Counted from the first letter of the stretch, positions 43,617-53,807 are shown. The stretch is 64,000 bases of DNA from SABY01 sp964593705 (GCA_964593705.1 CAZQIV010000005.1:1-64000); one strand, 5' to 3'. Numbers and translations are program-made. Notes: generated by a model not told the origin, from the sequence alone.

Positions 43617-46184
43617 ATGGGTAAGATGATAAGATTTATATTTACAATTACATTTTGTGCTTTTTCATTGGTAAGTTTTCCGCAAGCCGAAGTATATTAC
43701 CGAATCAGTTTTGATGATGTTGATGCGACTTTGGATAAAATGCATCATGCAGGTTTATCTTATGAATATAATCAATCTAAAAATCGCCTGTTGATGGAAG
43801 TTTCGCAAAGCGAACTTGCGCTTTTGGATGCCTTGGATATTGAATACAAGATAGAAATTTCAGATGTTCAAAAGTTTTATAAACAACGAAATGATGGAAA
43901 AGATATAGCTTTAATTTTAGATTCTTATAAAAACAGGGATGATTATTCTGTGCCTGAAAATTTTTCGCTTGGATCGATGGGTGGCTTTTGCACCATAGAG
44001 GAATTATATGCGCATCTCGATACGATGTATGCAAAATTCCCCAACCTGATTACGCAGAAAATGCCACTGCCCGGTCAGTCTGTTCAGGGAAGGTCGGTTT
44101 ATTGGCTTCGTATTTCTGATAACCCCGGGGTTGATGAGGATGAACCCGAAATATTCTACAATTCACTTATCCATGCCCGGGAGCCTGCATCAATGCAGCA
44201 GTTGCTTTATTTTATGTATTATGTGCTCGAAAATTATGATACCGATCCTGAAATAAAAAACCTGATCGACAATACCGAGATGTATTTCGTGCCTTGTGTT
44301 AATCCCGATGGATATGTTTACAATGAGCAATCTTTTCCCGGGGGAGGTGGCTTATGGCGCAAAAACCGGCATATAAATGCCAATGGTTCCATTGGCGTTG
44401 ACCTCAACAGGAATTTTGGGTTTAATTGGGGCTACGATGATTATGGGTCTTCGCCTGTTCCAAATATGAGTACCTACCGGGGAGAAGCCCCTTTTTCGGA
44501 GCCTGAAACACAAATTATCAAAGCTTTTGCTGAAAGTCGCGATTTTAAAATGGTTATGAATTATCATTCTTTTGGGGATGTGCTGGTGTATTCCTGGGGA
44601 TATGTAAGCTATCTCGATCCGGAGGATTATGAAATAATGCGCGAAATTGCGTCCCTGATAACTTTTGAAAATCAGTTCGATTTTGGTACCATCTCCCGCA
44701 TTTTATACCTTACAAATGGCGATGCTACCGATTGGTTTTATGGTGAGAAGGATAGCAAGCCATCAGCAATTTCATACACACCCGAGGTAGGCTCGGATGA
44801 TGATGGATTTTGGCCTGAGATAGAAAACATTATCCCAAACTGCCGGCAATGTTTGCAGATGAATATTCAAGCGGCACAGTTGGCCGGGTTTTATGCCCGG
44901 ATTAAAGATCAGGGTTCGGTTTTTATACCAGATATTGAGGGCTATCTTCCATTTTCTGTTTCCCGAACGGGCTTAACTGATGCACCATTTTCGTTAACGG
45001 TTTTGCCTCTTGGAAACTCTTTCCAATCCATTGATGGATTTAAACAATATGATTCTACTCCACAATCACAGTGGATTTTCGATTCAGTTTTTTACGAGCT
45101 GAAACCTGGTATTTTGCCGGGCGACCGAATTGAATATGTTATCAAGATTGAAAATGAGGCTTTTCAAGTACTTGATACCATCACAAAAATATACGGACAA
45201 GAGCAGCTAATTGTTGATTATAGCTTTAATGATTTAGAAAACTGGGTTGGTGATGAATGGTGTTTGAGCGAAAATGCCGTGTTTTCGCCTCTATATTCGT
45301 TTTCCAATGTTTCGGGATATTATTATGCCAATAATATGGAAACGTTTGTATTTCTTAGCGATACCATCATTCTGAGTGAAACAGATGATTTGTGTTTGAA
45401 CTTTAAAACCACTTGGGATCTTGATGGAGGAAAGGATTATGTGAAAGTAATGTACTCGACAAATTATGGCCAAACCTGGAATCCAATAAAGGGAAGATAT
45501 ACCAGTATGATTAGTGATGGCGAAAAAAATATTCCTGTTTATCAAGGTGAAGAAGAAGAATGGTTGGACGAATGGTTTATAATTCGTGATGTTTTGAATG
45601 TACCGGTAATGATTGGGTTTTCATTTGAAAGTGATAAGGCTACAGGCCGGTTAGGTTTTTATTGTGATGATTTTTGTTTACTCACCAGCCAAAGTCAGGT
45701 AATAATAGACCAAACTATTTTTATCACCGAAGGCTGGTCGGGGATAAGCTCATGTTTAATTCCTCAGCAAACCAATATTGAAGAAATTTTTGGAGCCGGT
45801 TTATCAGAAATAATTTTCCTTACCGACAATAATCAATTTTACCAGCCAGGAAATAGTAATAGCGATTTATCAAACTGGAATTCAGGGAATGGTTTTTTGA
45901 TTAAATCTCAATCAGACTTTACATTAAATATGTCTGGTATCACTCAAAACGGTAATTCAATATGCCTGGTGAAAGGATGGAATCTTATCCCGGTTTTCTC
46001 AGTGCTTCCTGTTGATGTTGAGAGCCTTTCAACCGATCCTTCGGGATTGATCGAAGCCATTAAAAGCGCTTGTGGAGTTTCAGTTTATTGGCCCGAAAAT
46101 GAGATAAACACACTCGAATTTCTTTATCCGGGCAAGTCATATTATATTAAGATGTCCGAAAATGGTATGCTCATTTTGCAATAA
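43617..46184 (+). CDS. Secreted M14 zinc carboxypeptidase
   Basis: 855 residues. Signal peptide (to SFPQ). Residues 125-430 form the M14 domain with zinc motif HAREPAS near 190, NPDGYVYNEQ, GVDLNRNFGFNWG, a third ligand in MNYHSFGDVLVYSWGY and catalytic Glu in YTPEVGSDDDG. Residues 510-690 form a beta-rich ectodomain (EDLNNW-like segments). The last 150 residues form no clear T9SS tail (ends KMSENGMLILQ). It should trim C-terminal residues of peptides outside the cell. The ATG at 43626 is an equal start option. The domain assignment is firm. Confidence 0.9.
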   Translation: MGKMIRFIFTITFCAFSLVSFPQAEVYYRISFDDVDATLDKMHHAGLSYEYNQSKNRLLMEVSQSELALLDALDIEYKIEISDVQKFYKQRNDGKDIALILDSYKNRDDYSVPENFSLGSMGGFCTIEELYAHLDTMYAKFPNLITQKMPLPGQSVQGRSVYWLRISDNPGVDEDEPEIFYNSLIHAREPASMQQLLYFMYYVLENYDTDPEIKNLIDNTEMYFVPCVNPDGYVYNEQSFPGGGGLWRKNRHINANGSIGVDLNRNFGFNWGYDDYGSSPVPNMSTYRGEAPFSEPETQIIKAFAESRDFKMVMNYHSFGDVLVYSWGYVSYLDPEDYEIMREIASLITFENQFDFGTISRILYLTNGDATDWFYGEKDSKPSAISYTPEVGSDDDGFWPEIENIIPNCRQCLQMNIQAAQLAGFYARIKDQGSVFIPDIEGYLPFSVSRTGLTDAPFSLTVLPLGNSFQSIDGFKQYDSTPQSQWIFDSVFYELKPGILPGDRIEYVIKIENEAFQVLDTITKIYGQEQLIVDYSFNDLENWVGDEWCLSENAVFSPLYSFSNVSGYYYANNMETFVFLSDTIILSETDDLCLNFKTTWDLDGGKDYVKVMYSTNYGQTWNPIKGRYTSMISDGEKNIPVYQGEEEEWLDEWFIIRDVLNVPVMIGFSFESDKATGRLGFYCDDFCLLTSQSQVIIDQTIFITEGWSGISSCLIPQQTNIEEIFGAGLSEIIFLTDNNQFYQPGNSNSDLSNWNSGNGFLIKSQSDFTLNMSGITQNGNSICLVKGWNLIPVFSVLPVDVESLSTDPSGLIEAIKSACGVSVYWPENEINTLEFLYPGKSYYIKMSENGMLILQ

Positions 46185-46219
46185 TTCTATCATCCTTTTC
46201 TCTTTTTTATGATTTATCC

Positions 46220-46227
46220 TATTTTTG
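46220..46227 (+). promoter_or_regulatory. -7 promoter box of the thioredoxin-like gene
   Basis: TATTTTTG matches TAnnTTTG and lies downstream of an alternative start at 46209, so translation must begin at 46260. Confidence 0.5.
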
Positions 46228-46259
46228 TGCTTCAATACGAAATGCTAAAAAATTCAATT

Positions 46260-47633
46260 ATGAAACTTAAAATCTTATCTCTTTGCCTGCTTTTTTCAGG
46301 TTTACTAAGTGCGCAGCCCATTGTTTTGCAAGGGGAAATAAATGGATTGAATAAGGAGAAAATTACTATTTCCGATTTTTATGGAAATGAAAACAAAGTA
46401 GTTGATTCAATTTTTCCGAATGAAACAGGGAGTTATAACTATGCTTTTCCCGATGATTTCAGAACCGGGATGTACAGGCTGCGTTTTGGAGATAAGCAGT
46501 TTATGGATATCATTTTTAACCATGAAAATATAATTTTCAAAACGGAATTAAATGCCTTAATCGATAGTTTGGTCTTTCAGGAATCTGTTGAAAACCAACT
46601 GTATTTTAGTTACCTGAACCGCCGGAATATGATGGAATACAAACTCGAACTTTTGGGCCCCGTCATTGCTTATTATCCACAGGATGATTCTTTTTATAAT
46701 GTATCGAAGCAAAAATTTAATCTGCTCAACGAGGAATTTGAAACCTTTGTAGAAGAATTGATTACCAATAATTCTAAAACCTATGTTTCGCGTATTGTGA
46801 AAATGGATTATTCACCCTCACCTCCGCTGGACTTGAGCCAAATGGAAGGAATGATGTACATGCGCGATCATTTTTTCGACCAGATGGATTTTGCCGACTC
46901 CACCCTTATGTATAGCAATATTATTTCAGGGAAAGTTATGCAGTATCTTTCATTTTACCAGAATAACCGCATGTCGAAAGATCAACTTGAAATTGAGTTT
47001 ATTAAGGCTGTAAATAAAATTATGGATGTTACAAGTGTTAACCCCCTGGTTTACGAATATGTACTCGATTATTTAATTGGTGGTTTCGAGAGTTACGGCT
47101 TCGAAAGAGTAATTACCTACATTGCAGATAATATTAACCTCGACGAAACCTGTGTGAACAGCGAAAGAAAGGCTGAATTGGAAAAAAAGGTGGAAAGCCT
47201 TAAAAAGTTCGCCGTGGGTAAAAAAGTTCCCGATTTTTCTACCACCGATCTCAAGGGTAATAAAATCATGCTATCCGAAATTAAATCACAATATACTGTG
47301 CTGGTTTTTTGGGCCACCTGGTGTCCGCACTGTACAAATCTAATTCCTGAACTAAGTAAAATTTATTTTCCTGAAAGCAGCGACAAGCTTGAAATTGTTG
47401 CTGTATCGCTCGATGAATCCGATGAAGATTTGGAAAGCTTTCTTGAAGAGGGGAACTATCCCTGGGTGAATGTTTGCGATTTTAAAAAATGGCAAGGAGA
47501 AATTGTGCAGCAATACGATATTTATGCTACCCCCACGATGTTACTGCTTTTCAACGACCAAACCATTCTTGCCAAGCCAATGACTTTTAGTGAGCTTAAA
47601 AACGAGTTGTACGAGCGAAATATCCTTCATTAA
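46260..47633 (+). CDS. Exported thioredoxin-like (TlpA/ResA-type) protein with N-terminal DUF4369-like domain
   Basis: 457 residues from ATG 46260, signal peptide ending LLSAQ. The N-terminal 100 residues are a beta domain (LQGEINGLNKEKITIS, GMYRLRFGD) of the DUF4369 kind. The helical middle is variable. The C-terminal TlpA-type domain has the redox motif WATWCPHC near 362, then VAVSLDESDEDLESFL and the cis-Pro loop YATPTMLL. It reduces or shuffles periplasmic disulfides. It lies after the carboxypeptidase gene but has its own -7 box. Thioredoxin fold is firm, partner unknown. Confidence 0.88.
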   Translation: MKLKILSLCLLFSGLLSAQPIVLQGEINGLNKEKITISDFYGNENKVVDSIFPNETGSYNYAFPDDFRTGMYRLRFGDKQFMDIIFNHENIIFKTELNALIDSLVFQESVENQLYFSYLNRRNMMEYKLELLGPVIAYYPQDDSFYNVSKQKFNLLNEEFETFVEELITNNSKTYVSRIVKMDYSPSPPLDLSQMEGMMYMRDHFFDQMDFADSTLMYSNIISGKVMQYLSFYQNNRMSKDQLEIEFIKAVNKIMDVTSVNPLVYEYVLDYLIGGFESYGFERVITYIADNINLDETCVNSERKAELEKKVESLKKFAVGKKVPDFSTTDLKGNKIMLSEIKSQYTVLVFWATWCPHCTNLIPELSKIYFPESSDKLEIVAVSLDESDEDLESFLEEGNYPWVNVCDFKKWQGEIVQQYDIYATPTMLLLFNDQTILAKPMTFSELKNELYERNILH

Positions 47634-47639
47634 AAAGCC

Positions 47640-47800
47640 TTCGTGGCGTGCTTCAAATAGGATAGCCACAAAGACACAAAGGCACAAAGAAACACGAAGC
47701 ATACTTCAAGATGCGTTTTGCGACATATCTAATTTCAACAACAAAATTATAACTTTTTGATTTTTAACATAAAGGTCAGGACTCCTGAATTTAATTCAAT
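47640..47800. repeat. Intergenic repeat remnant
   Basis: CACAAAGACACAAAGGCACAAAG runs (reported only as a CACAAAG-type repeat) lie at about 47660-47690. A degenerate copy of the 63-108 sequence (GGTCAGGACTCCTGAATTT and preceding TTGATTTTTAAC) lies at 47747-47792. No gene. Confidence 0.55.
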
Positions 47801-47809
47801 TTTTTTAAT

Positions 47810-48454
47810 ATGAATAATTACTCCGAAGTGAACTTCGCCAAATGGGAGCGAAAAAAAATGTTTGATCTTTTTGATGTTTATGATGAGCCCTTCTTTAATA
47901 TTACAGCCAATGTTGAAATCGTTAACCTGCCCGCCTTTTGCAAAAATAATGACTTGTCTTTTAACCTCACCACTATTTTTATCTCCCAAAAGGTTATCAA
48001 TACCATCCCCGAGTTTAAAATGCGCATAGCCGAAGGTTCGATCAGGTTATATGGAAAAGTAAATTGTGGGTCAACCATTTTTATGCCCGACAAAACTTTC
48101 AGTTTTTGTTATTATCCTTACAACAGTGATTTGAAACTATTTGATAAAAAGGGGAAGAATGATATAAAAAAGTTGAAGGAAGAAGGGGATTTTGATCCGC
48201 GTCATGAGGAGTTAAATTTAGTTTACTACTCTACACTTCCATGGATTAAATTCACAAGCATAAAGCACCCCCGAAGGTTTGGTAAAGTTGATTCGATTCC
48301 AAAAATTGTGTTTGGAAAGTGGTTTAAAGAAAATGGGAAATGTTTTATTCCCGTATCCACCGAAGCGCATCATGGCTTGCTGGATGGATACCACATTGGG
48401 TTGTATTTTAATGGAATGGAAGATGAATTTAAAAAACTGACAGAGCAATGTTAA
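47810..48454 (+). CDS. Chloramphenicol-acetyltransferase-like acetyltransferase
   Basis: 214 residues, the length of type A CAT proteins. The catalytic motif HHGLLDG occurs near 182 within EAHHGLLDGYHIGLYF, and SFCYYPYNSD plus SLPWIKFTS-like text (here TLPWIKFTSIKHP) match the family. Chromosomal CAT-like proteins may acetylate compounds other than chloramphenicol; resistance is not shown. It overlaps the TrpF-like gene by 7 bases. Confidence 0.85.
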   Translation: MNNYSEVNFAKWERKKMFDLFDVYDEPFFNITANVEIVNLPAFCKNNDLSFNLTTIFISQKVINTIPEFKMRIAEGSIRLYGKVNCGSTIFMPDKTFSFCYYPYNSDLKLFDKKGKNDIKKLKEEGDFDPRHEELNLVYYSTLPWIKFTSIKHPRRFGKVDSIPKIVFGKWFKENGKCFIPVSTEAHHGLLDGYHIGLYFNGMEDEFKKLTEQC

Positions 48455-49107
48455 TGAAGCCGAGAATTAAGATATGCTGTATTTCTGGCATTGATGAAGC
48501 TGAACTTGCCATAAAATATGGGGCTTCTGCAATAGGGCTTGTAGGGCCAATGCCCAGTGGGCCAGGAGTAATAAGCGATGAGTTAATTGCTGAAATTGCC
48601 CGTTTTGTTCCGCCGGCAGTTTCATCGTTTTTGTTAAGTAGCTAAACCTCTGCCGGGGGAATCATTTCGCACTGTAAAAAAACTGGCACAAACACAGTTC
48701 AACTTGTAGATGAACCTGAACCAGGCGTTTACGAAAAAATAAGAGAAGTCCTCCCATATATAAAAATCGTCCAGGTAATCCATGTAATCGATGAAAAATC
48801 TATTGTACAAGCGATCAATATTTCCAAATTAGTCGATGCACTTTTACTCGATAGCGGCAATCCAAATTTGGCTATCAAAGTTCTCGGTGGAACGGGGAAA
48901 GTGCATAACTGGCACTTAAGCCGCGAAATTGTCAGGCAAATTAATAAGCCTGTTTTTCTTGCAGGTGGAATTAATTCTGAGAATGTTTCGGATGCCATCA
49001 GGTTGGTTCAACCTTTTGGTATTGACTTGTGTAATGGTGTAAGAATAAATGGTATGTTGGATGAAAAAAAATTGCAGCAGTTTATGAAAAATGCTACAGT
49101 TATTTAA
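48448..49107 (+). pseudogene. TrpF-like phosphoribosylanthranilate isomerase with in-frame TAA
   Basis: Codons 1-65 (MLMKPRIKICCISG, YGASAIGLVGPMPSGPGVI) carry the N-terminal Cys motif of PRA isomerase. A TAA at 48643-48645 interrupts, then the same frame continues to 49107 with TSAGGIISHCKKTG, LLLDSGNPN, LGGTGKVHNWHLSR, FLAGGINSENV and FGIDLCNGVR. All the expected barrel strands are there. The interrupted position is SS-stop-TS, where family members have SSETS, so GAA (or GAG) to TAA is probable. There is no trp operon around. It may be a dead paralogue or an assembly error. Confidence 0.82.
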
Positions 49108-49138
49108 AAGTGAATATTTCTGGAGAAAATTATGAAGG

Positions 49139-49591
49139 CTATTTCAAAATCTTCACATTAACAGCCGTAAATCCCTTTGGGCCTCTTTCAACTTCAAAAT
49201 TAACAAGGTTACCTTCCTTAATTTCATCAATGCAGTTGTTGATGTGTACAAACACATCTTCCTTGCGAATCGACTCTTTGATAAAGCCGTATCCTTTTGA
49301 ATCGTTGAAAAATGTAACGGTGCCTGTTTTGATAGGATTATTGTCCTCGGCGCTATCTCTTTTTGGTGGGGCAATCTGGATGTCCTCCACTTTAATTTCT
49401 TCTTTCAAACTTGGATCGGGTGGGGTATCCGTAATGTTGCCGTGTTGGTCAACATAAGCAATCATGTCATCGAGGCTACTTGATGATTCGCCGTCTTTGC
49501 GGGCTAACCTCTTTTCAGCTTTGTCTTTTCTCTTTTTCTCTTTTTTCTTTCTAACTTCTTTTTTGTTAAATGATTCTTGCGATCGGCTCAT
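49139..49591 (-). CDS. Cold-shock-domain protein with basic N-terminal tail
   Basis: 150 residues. A charged N-terminus (SRSQESFNKKEVRKKKEK, lysine/arginine rich) precedes a linker and a C-terminal cold-shock domain, residues 86-150. This has RNP1-like GYGFIKE and RNP2-like DVFVHIN, TGTVTFFNDSKG at its start and VERGPKGFTAVNV at its end. It binds single-stranded RNA or DNA. Such long CSD proteins are common in Bacteroidota. It lies convergent to the TrpF-like gene. Confidence 0.9.
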   Translation of the reverse strand: MSRSQESFNKKEVRKKKEKKRKDKAEKRLARKDGESSSSLDDMIAYVDQHGNITDTPPDPSLKEEIKVEDIQIAPPKRDSAEDNNPIKTGTVTFFNDSKGYGFIKESIRKEDVFVHINNCIDEIKEGNLVNFEVERGPKGFTAVNVKILK

Positions 49592-49680
49592 AAATAAATA
49601 TTAATCTTAGTATTAAAATGGAATTTTTGCAAAAATACACATTTATTTTCAGTGTTTTATTTTATTCAATTTTTTGTTAA

Positions 49681-49722
49681 AAACAAAAAATCCCGCTATT
49701 GATTCTTCAATAACGGGATTAT
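49681..49722 (-). terminator. Rho-independent terminator of ackA
   Basis: On the minus strand AATCCCGTTATTGA pairs with TCAATAGCGGGATT, followed by TTTTTGTTTTT. It starts 20 bases after the ackA stop codon. Confidence 0.88.
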
Positions 49723-49741
49723 AAAAATTGGTATCGGTTTT

Positions 49742-50941
49742 TTATCGTGTAACAATCTCATAAGTATCTTTAGCTATCATCATTTCTTCGTTGGTGGGCA
49801 CTACCAAAACATTAACCCTTGAACCGGGTTTCGATAAAATGATTTCCTTGCCACGAACGCCCTGGTTTTTATCGAAGTCGAAATTAACGCCCAAAAATTC
49901 CAAGCCTTCCATTACGTTGGCGCGGGTCAGCGAATCATTCTCGCCAATCCCCCCGGTAAAAACAATAGTGTCAACACCACCCATGGCTGCTGCATAGGCT
50001 CCGATATATTTTTTTACGCGATAGGCATACATTTTATAAGCTACCTCGGCGCGATGGTTTCCTTCTTCGGCGGCATGTTCCACATCACGCATATCCGATG
50101 AGATTCCGGAAACGCCTAAAACGCCACTAAATTTATTCACCAATGTATTTGCAACCTTAAGGTTAAGGTTTTCTTTATTCATTATATGAAATAGTGCGCC
50201 AACATCAAGGTCGCCACAACGCGTTCCCATCATCACACCTTCGATAGGTGTCATTCCCATGGAGGTATCGAGTGATTTCCCGAATTGCACTGCCGTCATC
50301 GAAGCTCCATTTCCGAGGTGGCAGGTTACGATCTTTTTTTCTTCGATGTTTTCATTCAGGATTTCGCAAGCCCTTGCCGAAACATATTTATGGCTGGTGC
50401 CATGAAATCCGTAGCGGCGAATTTTATGCTTTTCGTAAAGCGAATATGGAATTCCATAGAGGAAGGAATGTTCGGGCATGGTTTGATGAAAGGCTGTATC
50501 GAAAACTCCGGCCTGTGGTGCTCCGGGGAGTAGTTGTTTCATGGCATAAATGCCTTTCAGGTTTGGCGGGTTGTGCAGTGGCGCAAGCTCTGATGATTTT
50601 TCCAGGGCATCAATTACTTCATCGGAAATTGCAACGCTCCCACTAAATTCTTCAGCGCCATGCACCACACGGTGGCCAACAGCCTGAATTTCGTTTAACG
50701 ACCCAAGGCTACCATATTCTTTATCAATTAAAACGCCCAACAAATATTCGATGCCGGCCTGATGATCCAGGATTTCCCCCTCTGCCTTCATTTCTTTTCC
50801 ATCATCGCGTTTATGTTTTATGGATGCGCCCTTGAGTCCGATTTTGTCAACAAGCCCTTTGGCAATCACTTCATTTTCGGGCATGTTAAAAAGTTGATAT
50901 TTAATAGATGAGCTTCCGCAATTTAAAACTATTATTTTCAT
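49742..50941 (-). CDS. ackA: Acetate kinase
   Basis: 399 residues from the ATG complementary to 50939-50941 (an upstream in-frame start at 50959 would add MQKSNT and is not needed). Contains VLNCGSSSIKYQLF, VVHGAEEF, FDTAFHQTMPEHSFLY, RRYGFHGTSHKYVS, TCHLGNGASM, MGTRCGDLD and FTGGIGEND. It converts acetyl phosphate and ADP to acetate and ATP. Phosphotransacetylase is not adjacent. A terminator follows. Together with the acetyl-CoA synthetase at 53808 it shows acetate flow in both directions. Confidence 0.97.
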   Translation of the reverse strand: MKIIVLNCGSSSIKYQLFNMPENEVIAKGLVDKIGLKGASIKHKRDDGKEMKAEGEILDHQAGIEYLLGVLIDKEYGSLGSLNEIQAVGHRVVHGAEEFSGSVAISDEVIDALEKSSELAPLHNPPNLKGIYAMKQLLPGAPQAGVFDTAFHQTMPEHSFLYGIPYSLYEKHKIRRYGFHGTSHKYVSARACEILNENIEEKKIVTCHLGNGASMTAVQFGKSLDTSMGMTPIEGVMMGTRCGDLDVGALFHIMNKENLNLKVANTLVNKFSGVLGVSGISSDMRDVEHAAEEGNHRAEVAYKMYAYRVKKYIGAYAAAMGGVDTIVFTGGIGENDSLTRANVMEGLEFLGVNFDFDKNQGVRGKEIILSKPGSRVNVLVVPTNEEMMIAKDTYEIVTR

Positions 50942-51124
50942 TGTATTTGATTTCTGCAATTAAACATTTAGATAACTATTTGGTGTCAGCCTTTTTTGTG
51001 CTATTTCCCGCAGATTTCGCTGATTTGCGCTGATTTTTTTCTGCGAAAACCAACCTTGCCAGCCTTACCGGCTAGGCAGGTCTGCGTTATTTGCGGGAAA
51101 CATTACTGAAAAGACGAACACTAT

Positions 51125-52090
51125 TTAACGCCCCAGGGTTCTGATGCTTCCGGTTTTTGCAATTTTACGCCCATCGTCCCAATAGTAAAATCCTTCGCCC
51201 ACATTTTTTCCAAACATTTTGGCTCTTACCATGCGCTTGATAATAGGAGAGGGTTTAAATTTTATATCACCCTGTTCGTGGTAAAGGTTATGCATCCACT
51301 TATGAATTTTATCCACACCAAATTTATCAGCCATCTCAAAAGGGCCAAATTCAAAACCGGTGGCTTCTTTCATTACCTCGTCGATATCTTCAACACTTGC
51401 AACACCTTCCATCAAAATATTACAAGCTTCATTTATCATTGTCGAAATCATGCGTGTACTAATGTTGCCGGGCGATTCGCCACATTCGATCATTTTCTTT
51501 CCTATCATTTTCGAAAACTTGCGCACCATCTCAAAGGCTTCATCATTGGTGCTGGCATGACGCACTACCTCAACAATGTTGATTTTGCTAACGGGGCTAA
51601 GAAAATGCATCCCTATTGCTCTTTCGGGATATTGCAGCACCGATGAAAGATCAGATATCATTAGTGTGGCAGTATTGGAAGTGATGACGGTATCTTTTTT
51701 CACAACCTTTTCTACTTTCCTGAAAACATCCATTCTTTCGTCCAGGCTCGTCCCGGGTTTCTTCGAATGGATTGTTTCGATGATGATATCGCAATCGCTT
51801 AAAGCAGCATAATCAGTAGAGCCTTTAATTCTTGATAATACCAGTTTTTTTTCACTGCCGGTCATGCCCCATTTCTGGATTCGGCCTTCAAGTTCTGAAT
51901 CCATGCGTTTAGTGATTTCGTTGATTCTATCGTTACTCATATCGATAAACACCACTTCAATTCCATTCTGGCTAACATGCAGGGCTATTTCCTGGCCAAT
52001 AGAACCGCAGCCAATCAAACCGACCTTTTGAAGCATGCCTTGAGATTGCATGCTTTTGTTTAAACTAAACCGATCAAGTTGTTCTAACAT
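51125..52090 (-). CDS. 3-hydroxyacyl-CoA (3-hydroxybutyryl-CoA) dehydrogenase
   Basis: 321 residues. Rossmann start VGLIGCGSIGQEIALHVSQNG near 25-45, NTATLMISDLS, MHFLSPVSKINIVEVVR with catalytic His, GESPGNISTRM, and a C-terminal 3HCDH domain (DEVMKEATGFEFGPFEMADKFG). This is the single-function HBD type of butyrate/acyl-CoA metabolism. The start shown adds 18 residues before LQKVGLIG; MLQK (residue 19) is an alternative start. Nearby ackA and acs suggest acid metabolism. Confidence 0.9.
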   Translation of the reverse strand: MLEQLDRFSLNKSMQSQGMLQKVGLIGCGSIGQEIALHVSQNGIEVVFIDMSNDRINEITKRMDSELEGRIQKWGMTGSEKKLVLSRIKGSTDYAALSDCDIIIETIHSKKPGTSLDERMDVFRKVEKVVKKDTVITSNTATLMISDLSSVLQYPERAIGMHFLSPVSKINIVEVVRHASTNDEAFEMVRKFSKMIGKKMIECGESPGNISTRMISTMINEACNILMEGVASVEDIDEVMKEATGFEFGPFEMADKFGVDKIHKWMHNLYHEQGDIKFKPSPIIKRMVRAKMFGKNVGEGFYYWDDGRKIAKTGSIRTLGR

Positions 52091-52470
52091 AAAAATTTTA
52101 GATTAGATAAATAATGTACTGATTTTTAAAAACAATATTGCTTCCGTTTTAATTCCCGGCGCAAAAGTAATCAAGATATTTATGGGTAGTAGATGTGATG
52201 CTATTTATACACAATTTAAATTCCTGTTTTTTGTACCGGCAGTTGGTCATAATTGTGAAATATCCAACTTTATAATTAACAGAAAATCAGTAAGTAACAA
52301 AAATACGTAAGAATGTAAGACTAATAAAATCAATGAAATAAAAAGTTCAGCGCCATTTTGAATTAATATTTAGAATCATTCAATAATCAATAACAAAAAT
52401 TTGTTTTAAATTTGGCCGCTAATTGATCTATTGTTAACCAAATAACAATGTAAATACTTAATATTCAGTT
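52091..52470. promoter_or_regulatory. Gene-free 380-bp intergenic region with -7 box
   Basis: Divergent spacer between the dehydrogenase and the barrel gene. TAAATTTG at 52407-52414 fits TAnnTTTG and is 57 bases before the barrel's ATG. No ORF and no clear repeat is seen. Confidence 0.45.
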
Positions 52471-53757
52471 ATGAAAAGGAGTTTAATTAGCATCATCATC
52501 ATCTTCGTGGCACTTACAATTTCCAACGCGCAGGAAGAATCAAATTTTGGAGTCAAATTTAGTGGCTTCGTAAAAAATGATATTATCTGGGATTCCCGCC
52601 AGGGAGTATCTGCCCGTGAGGGGCATTTTTATCTTTACCCCATGAACGAAAATCTGGATATGAGAGGTGAGGATATTAATGCCAAACCCAATTTTAATAT
52701 GCTCAGTATTCAAACCCGCCTGCGTGCTTTAGCCACTGGGCCGGATGTTTGGGGGGCAAAAAGTTCGGCTTTTGTCGAAGGTGCATTTTTTGGTGCGGTC
52801 GAAGGCAATATTAATACTTTCAGATTGCGCCATGCCTTTGTTAAGCTGGCATGGCCCAAAACACAATTATTGGTTGGGCAATACTGGCATCCGATGTTTA
52901 ATGTTAGGTGTTATCCCGGAACGGTTTCATTTAATACCGGTGCACCATTTCAGCCATTTTCCAGGAATCCCCAGGTACGCTTAACCCAATCGTTTGGGAA
53001 GTTTAACTTTACGCTTACAGCTCTTGCACAAAGAGATTTTACCAGTACCGGTCCAAATCTGGAGGAAGATAAACCCAATGTTCCTTCTACAGTATATTTA
53101 AGAAATACAGGATATCCCGCCATAAATTTAAGGATGGAGTACTTCACTAAAAATGATGATAATGGCAATGAATTCCTGATGGGATTCAGTTTTAATTATA
53201 AAGCTTTAACACCGCGCATAGTTACTGCCGAAGGATATAAAACAAGCGAGACAGCCATGAGTGGTGCATTTTCGGGATTCATTAAATACAAGTCAAAAGA
53301 CTTTACAATTCAATTTAACGGCTACATGGGTGGAGATGCTTACAACCTGACGATGCTTGGAGGTTATGCAGTATCTGATACTTCCAATGCCAGCGGAAAG
53401 TTAGAGGAATATAAATGTATTAGGAATTTGTCGCTTTGGACAGATATGCAAACCAATGGAGGACAATTTCAATTTGGCCTGTTTGCAGGTTATTCCCAAA
53501 ATTTAGGTTCACCCAACGACATTGCCGGAAGTGTTTACACCAGGGGGGCTGATATTGACTATCTATACCGTATTTCACCCCGTTTGATTTATAATTCAGG
53601 AAAGTTCAGGATTGCTCCTGAAATTGAATACACCGTGGCCGCTTATGCCACCAGTGATGAAAATGGGGTAATGAACATTGACGAGAAGGGTAAGATTACC
53701 GACTCGAAAACAGTAGGAAATTTCAGGTTTCTTTTAGGCGTGTATTTTTTCTTTTAA
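52471..53757 (+). CDS. Outer-membrane beta-barrel protein (porin-like)
   Basis: 428 residues. Signal peptide ending ISNAQ. The mature protein is a chain of amphipathic strands (FGVKFSGFVKNDIIWDSRQG, VKLAWPKTQLLVGQYWHP) that ends FLLGVYFFF, a classical aromatic terminal strand. It resembles DcaP/LbtU-like porins with the motif GQYWHPMF. It precedes acs by 50 bases, so it may be an outer-membrane channel for small acids; the substrate is inferred only from position. Confidence 0.75.
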   Translation: MKRSLISIIIIFVALTISNAQEESNFGVKFSGFVKNDIIWDSRQGVSAREGHFYLYPMNENLDMRGEDINAKPNFNMLSIQTRLRALATGPDVWGAKSSAFVEGAFFGAVEGNINTFRLRHAFVKLAWPKTQLLVGQYWHPMFNVRCYPGTVSFNTGAPFQPFSRNPQVRLTQSFGKFNFTLTALAQRDFTSTGPNLEEDKPNVPSTVYLRNTGYPAINLRMEYFTKNDDNGNEFLMGFSFNYKALTPRIVTAEGYKTSETAMSGAFSGFIKYKSKDFTIQFNGYMGGDAYNLTMLGGYAVSDTSNASGKLEEYKCIRNLSLWTDMQTNGGQFQFGLFAGYSQNLGSPNDIAGSVYTRGADIDYLYRISPRLIYNSGKFRIAPEIEYTVAAYATSDENGVMNIDEKGKITDSKTVGNFRFLLGVYFFF

Positions 53758-53807
53758 CAGATAATATAATTCAGTCATTCATTAATTAATAATTAAACAA
53801 AAGGACT

